Positions 61,320 to 64,000 of a stretch of 64,000 nt of DNA are shown in pieces. Both the position numbers and the translations under genes were made by a program. The stretch covers positions 13,350,685 to 13,414,684 of the forward strand of contig CP141140.1 in the NCBI GenBank assembly GCA_035235625.1, given 5' to 3'. The first letter of the stretch is position 1; each line of letters opens with the position of its first letter. The notes beneath the pieces were generated by a model. That model did no database searches, had not been told where the DNA came from, and saw nothing but the letters and a program-made list of their open reading frames with translations. The stretch comes from Saururus chinensis (taxonomy: Eukaryota > Streptophyta > Magnoliopsida > Piperales > Saururaceae).

Positions 61320-62317
61320 AGTGAATCATGTGCTTAGGCTCAATTTGGGCTCGAACTAAAAAAAATGAAATGTATCTAAATCTAAAGTATATAAAGTATC
61401 ACACATAGTTAGATGTTTTCAGTATTAAATATTAATAAATACATTTCAATAAGTATTACGACTACACCTCAAACTAGTGACTATAGTCACTAGGAAAGAA
61501 GAAGACTATGACAAATGAGTTTTAGTTACATATGCTCCAAAAAGGTAGGATTACCATTTCCTTCTCTTTATGTGCATATAATCAATAAAAAGATGCAGAA
61601 AATAGAAACTCACTTAGGCACATATTTTCTTTTTTTTTTACATGCTTATAAATCACTCGTAAAAACAACTATTCTCTTAGCTTTAGTGTTCCTCTAAAAA
61701 ATTTCAAGTACATGTAAAAAGATAAATATACTGTAAACTGAGGTTGGTCTCTGTGTCAAGTTTTAACTTTTGAAAAAATATATGATATCATGTTGACCCT
61801 CTGTCTTAAATTAATAGCTCTGTTTGGTTTTTCAATAAAACTAGTTTTAGTTCATCTTGAAAAACCAAATGGAGCTATTAATTTGGGACAGACGGGGTAT
61901 ATTAGTATTTGTGTCTTCAATATTTTTAATTTTAAAAAATATATATCAAACATAGAAATTATATATTCATTACAATTTAATAAAAATATATATCATAAAA
62001 AAAAATTTATATGAGTTTGGGCTCACACAGCATCATGGGCCATTAGATCGATATCTAAGGCACAAGGGGACATAAATTAATCCACCTCTAAGTTATATGC
62101 ATTGTTGGAACCAAATCCACGGGTGCGCAATGTCAAGGCTCACACAGTCGTAAGTGAGCCTTGGCTCGTATAAATGGGTCTCATATATCATATATGATAC
62201 ATGGTATTGGTACATATATGTAATTATATCTCATATTTTATGTCATAGGTATATATTTAAATTAATAATTGTGTTTATATCATATATATTATTTATTTTA
62301 TATATACATTGTTTATA
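61320..62317. other. AT-rich intergenic DNA after the duplicated block
   Basis: Contains one Stowaway-like MITE (61796-61898) and A/T runs. No gene recognised. Confidence 0.55.
61796..61898. mobile_element. Stowaway-like MITE
   Basis: About 103 bp; ends ACCCTCTGTCTTAAATTAAT and ATTAATTTGGGACAGACGGGGT pair with each other (shown to 20 bases: ATTAATTTGGGACAGACGGG). Same family as the truncated copy at 15672. Confidence 0.7.
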
Positions 62318-62660
62318 TCACACAAGAAAGCGGGTTTTTGGTGACACATTATTAGCGGCGTTTTGATAAAAACGCAGCTAAATATTCACTATAGGAGCAC
62401 TTTTGTAAAGTGCCGCTAAAGATCAAAACAACAGCGGTGTTCTTTACAAAACTCCGCTAAAAAATGTCATTAGTGGCACTTTATAGTGAAGCACCGCCAA
62501 TGTAAATAATTAGTGGTGTTCTACGAAAAGCATCGTTATATAGTATCATAAAACGCCGCTAAAAAACTTTTAGCATCACTTTTTCATGACCGCCACTCAT
62601 TTAATAACTTTCAAAAATAAATAAGCGGACACATTTAGTGGTGTTTAAAGTGAAAACACT
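62318..62660 (+). mobile_element. CACTA (EnSpm/CMC) transposon terminal region, degraded
   Basis: Begins CACACAAGAAAGCGGGTTTT, close to the CACTACAAGAAAA end of plant CACTA elements. It is followed by about ten diverged copies in both orientations of a subterminal word like TTAGCGGCGTTTT / AAAACGCCGCTAA (near 62352, 62410, 62436, 62463, 62513, 62549 and 62637). Clustered short subterminal repeats of this kind bind the CACTA transposase. Only one end is visible and no transposase is seen, so a fragment or a small non-autonomous copy. Confidence 0.65.
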
Positions 62661-63704
62661 AGTAATATATTTAATATAAAAATAATTATAACCTAATCTT
62701 AAATTAAGAAAAAATAAGAAAAAAACATGAAAATTTATAACAGTGAATGATGAAGAAGTATTTTCAATTTTACTATAAAATTTATGTTTAATTAGATTTT
62801 AGACTCACTCACAACAAACATTTAATTTACATGTGTTGTATGCACCTTAATTTTATGGTACCGACAATATTGGTTAAAGATGAGAGTTACGCTTAATGCA
62901 TTCCTCCGTATATGTATATATAAAGATCATTTTAGGTTAAGCAAACTAAAAGAATGGGCACAATTGTGTGGTGTTTTATATATTTGAATGAAATGACTTA
63001 GTAATGGATGTCATCGAGTTTTGGTAAACCCGATCTCGATACCATTTAAGAAATGATAACTCCAACCCAACCTGAATAGACCAAGCCTAATCCTGACCTA
63101 AATAGGCTTACTCTGAACCTCACTTGAATTACTAATTTAGAATTTAAAAAAAATTTAAATATATATTTTCATCTTTGTAAAAAATTACTTACATAATAAA
63201 ATTTTATTGAGTTATTTTCAAAATACAAATAAAAAATTATATTTTATAAGTTTAATTGGGTTGAGTTGGATCACATAAACCCTAAACCCGATTCAAATAA
63301 CTATTTAGGTTGAATTTAGAAATCCAAACCCATTTAGGATTAGGTAGGGACTAGTTCATTTATAATATGATGTTTGTTTCCCTAAATGGCACAATAAAAT
63401 TGAAATGAATATGATACTAAATCAGATGCATTGTTATCAACACTCGATGTTAGCGAGAAAGTTGGGTTGTCAAGCTCGGGTTGGGTTATCTGAAGCCCAA
63501 ATATATTTCTATTTAAGAAATAGTAACTTGTCGACCTAATCCATGCATACTTAAACCTGACCCGATTCGAATATTTAAAAAACTTAAAAAATACCTAATT
63601 ATAAAAATAAATACAAATAAAAGTTTAAATAATTACTCAGTTTATCTATTAACTTGTAAAAATTTTGAGAGTTAGAAATTATCAAAATAAAAAGTAAACT
63701 ATAG

Positions 63705-63759
<55 letters not shown>

Positions 63760-64000
63760 CTTTAGTTGGGTACTGATACAAGTGACATTTTTACTCGATC
63801 ACATATACCTACAATAACCACAAACCTTCCTTGAAGGGTTGTCTCTTGAGTCGGGTATAAGGTAAAACCTGAACCGACCAGACCCTACCGTAATAAATCA
63901 TGTTTGAGTTTATTAATTCAACCCAAACAGCTATTCAATTTGGGTTTTAGGTGATCCAACCCGACCTAAATTAAAGTTAATTATAAATATATTTTATTAT
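62661..64000. other. AT-rich intergenic DNA, no gene recognised
   Basis: Contains an AT microsatellite (63710-63758) and scattered CCCGACC/GGGTTGGGT-like words in both orientations (for example 63025-63130, 63250-63350, 63455-63560 and 63850-63970), a texture seen in some plant non-autonomous repeats. No ends could be defined. Confidence 0.5.
63710..63758. repeat. (AT)n microsatellite
   Basis: About 49 bp of TA dinucleotide. Confidence 0.9.

Overview
The window is nuclear DNA from a flowering plant. The evidence is GT-AG introns, a large LRR receptor kinase, secreted peptide precursors, pectin-modifying enzymes, long AT-rich intergenic DNA, Stowaway and Harbinger MITEs, and Ty3/gypsy elements primed from a tRNA-Met-type site. 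GC-rich first exons and the many Stowaway elements lean towards a monocot, but I cannot name the species.

Layout. 0-8.9 kb is transposon-rich and has no convincing host gene: a 5'-truncated LINE tail, a Mutator-like (MULE) transposase remnant, a probable antisense solo LTR holding two kinds of tandem repeat, and a broken Ulp1/plant-mobile-domain fragment. 8.96-12.2 kb is an apparently intact MIK2-type LRR receptor kinase with one small intron. 14.6-24.5 kb holds four tandem three-exon genes for 69-92 aa secreted peptide precursors. They are short and split by introns, so single-frame scanning misses them. All four have the same intron phases, a signal peptide and a C-terminal Asp-Tyr-x-x-Pro-x-x-Asn core like that of PSY (tyrosine-sulfated) peptides. 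25.2-28.2 kb is a four-exon HNH-domain protein gene.

30.9-43.6 kb and 50.8-61.3 kb are two copies of one segment carrying a pectinesterase-like gene (+) and a pectin methylesterase/invertase inhibitor gene (-), tail to tail. In copy 1 both genes look whole, but the pectinesterase-like protein lacks key catalytic residues. In copy 2 the pectinesterase has lost exon 1 and its second exon is split by an LTR element, while the inhibitor is intact. Three related but differently aged Ty3/gypsy fossils lie in or between the copies: 36.7-42.4 kb, 43.6-50.8 kb (itself hit by a 3.65 kb solo LTR) and 52.0-57.9 kb. Each is absent from the matching place in the other copy where that can be checked, so they give a relative chronology. 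61.3-64.0 kb is AT-rich with a MITE, a CACTA-type transposon end and AT microsatellites.

The most interesting part is the PSY-like peptide cluster immediately downstream of an LRR receptor kinase, followed by the duplicated pectinesterase/inhibitor pair. No rRNA, tRNA or CRISPR array was seen. Exon borders, divergences and ages come from reading by eye.
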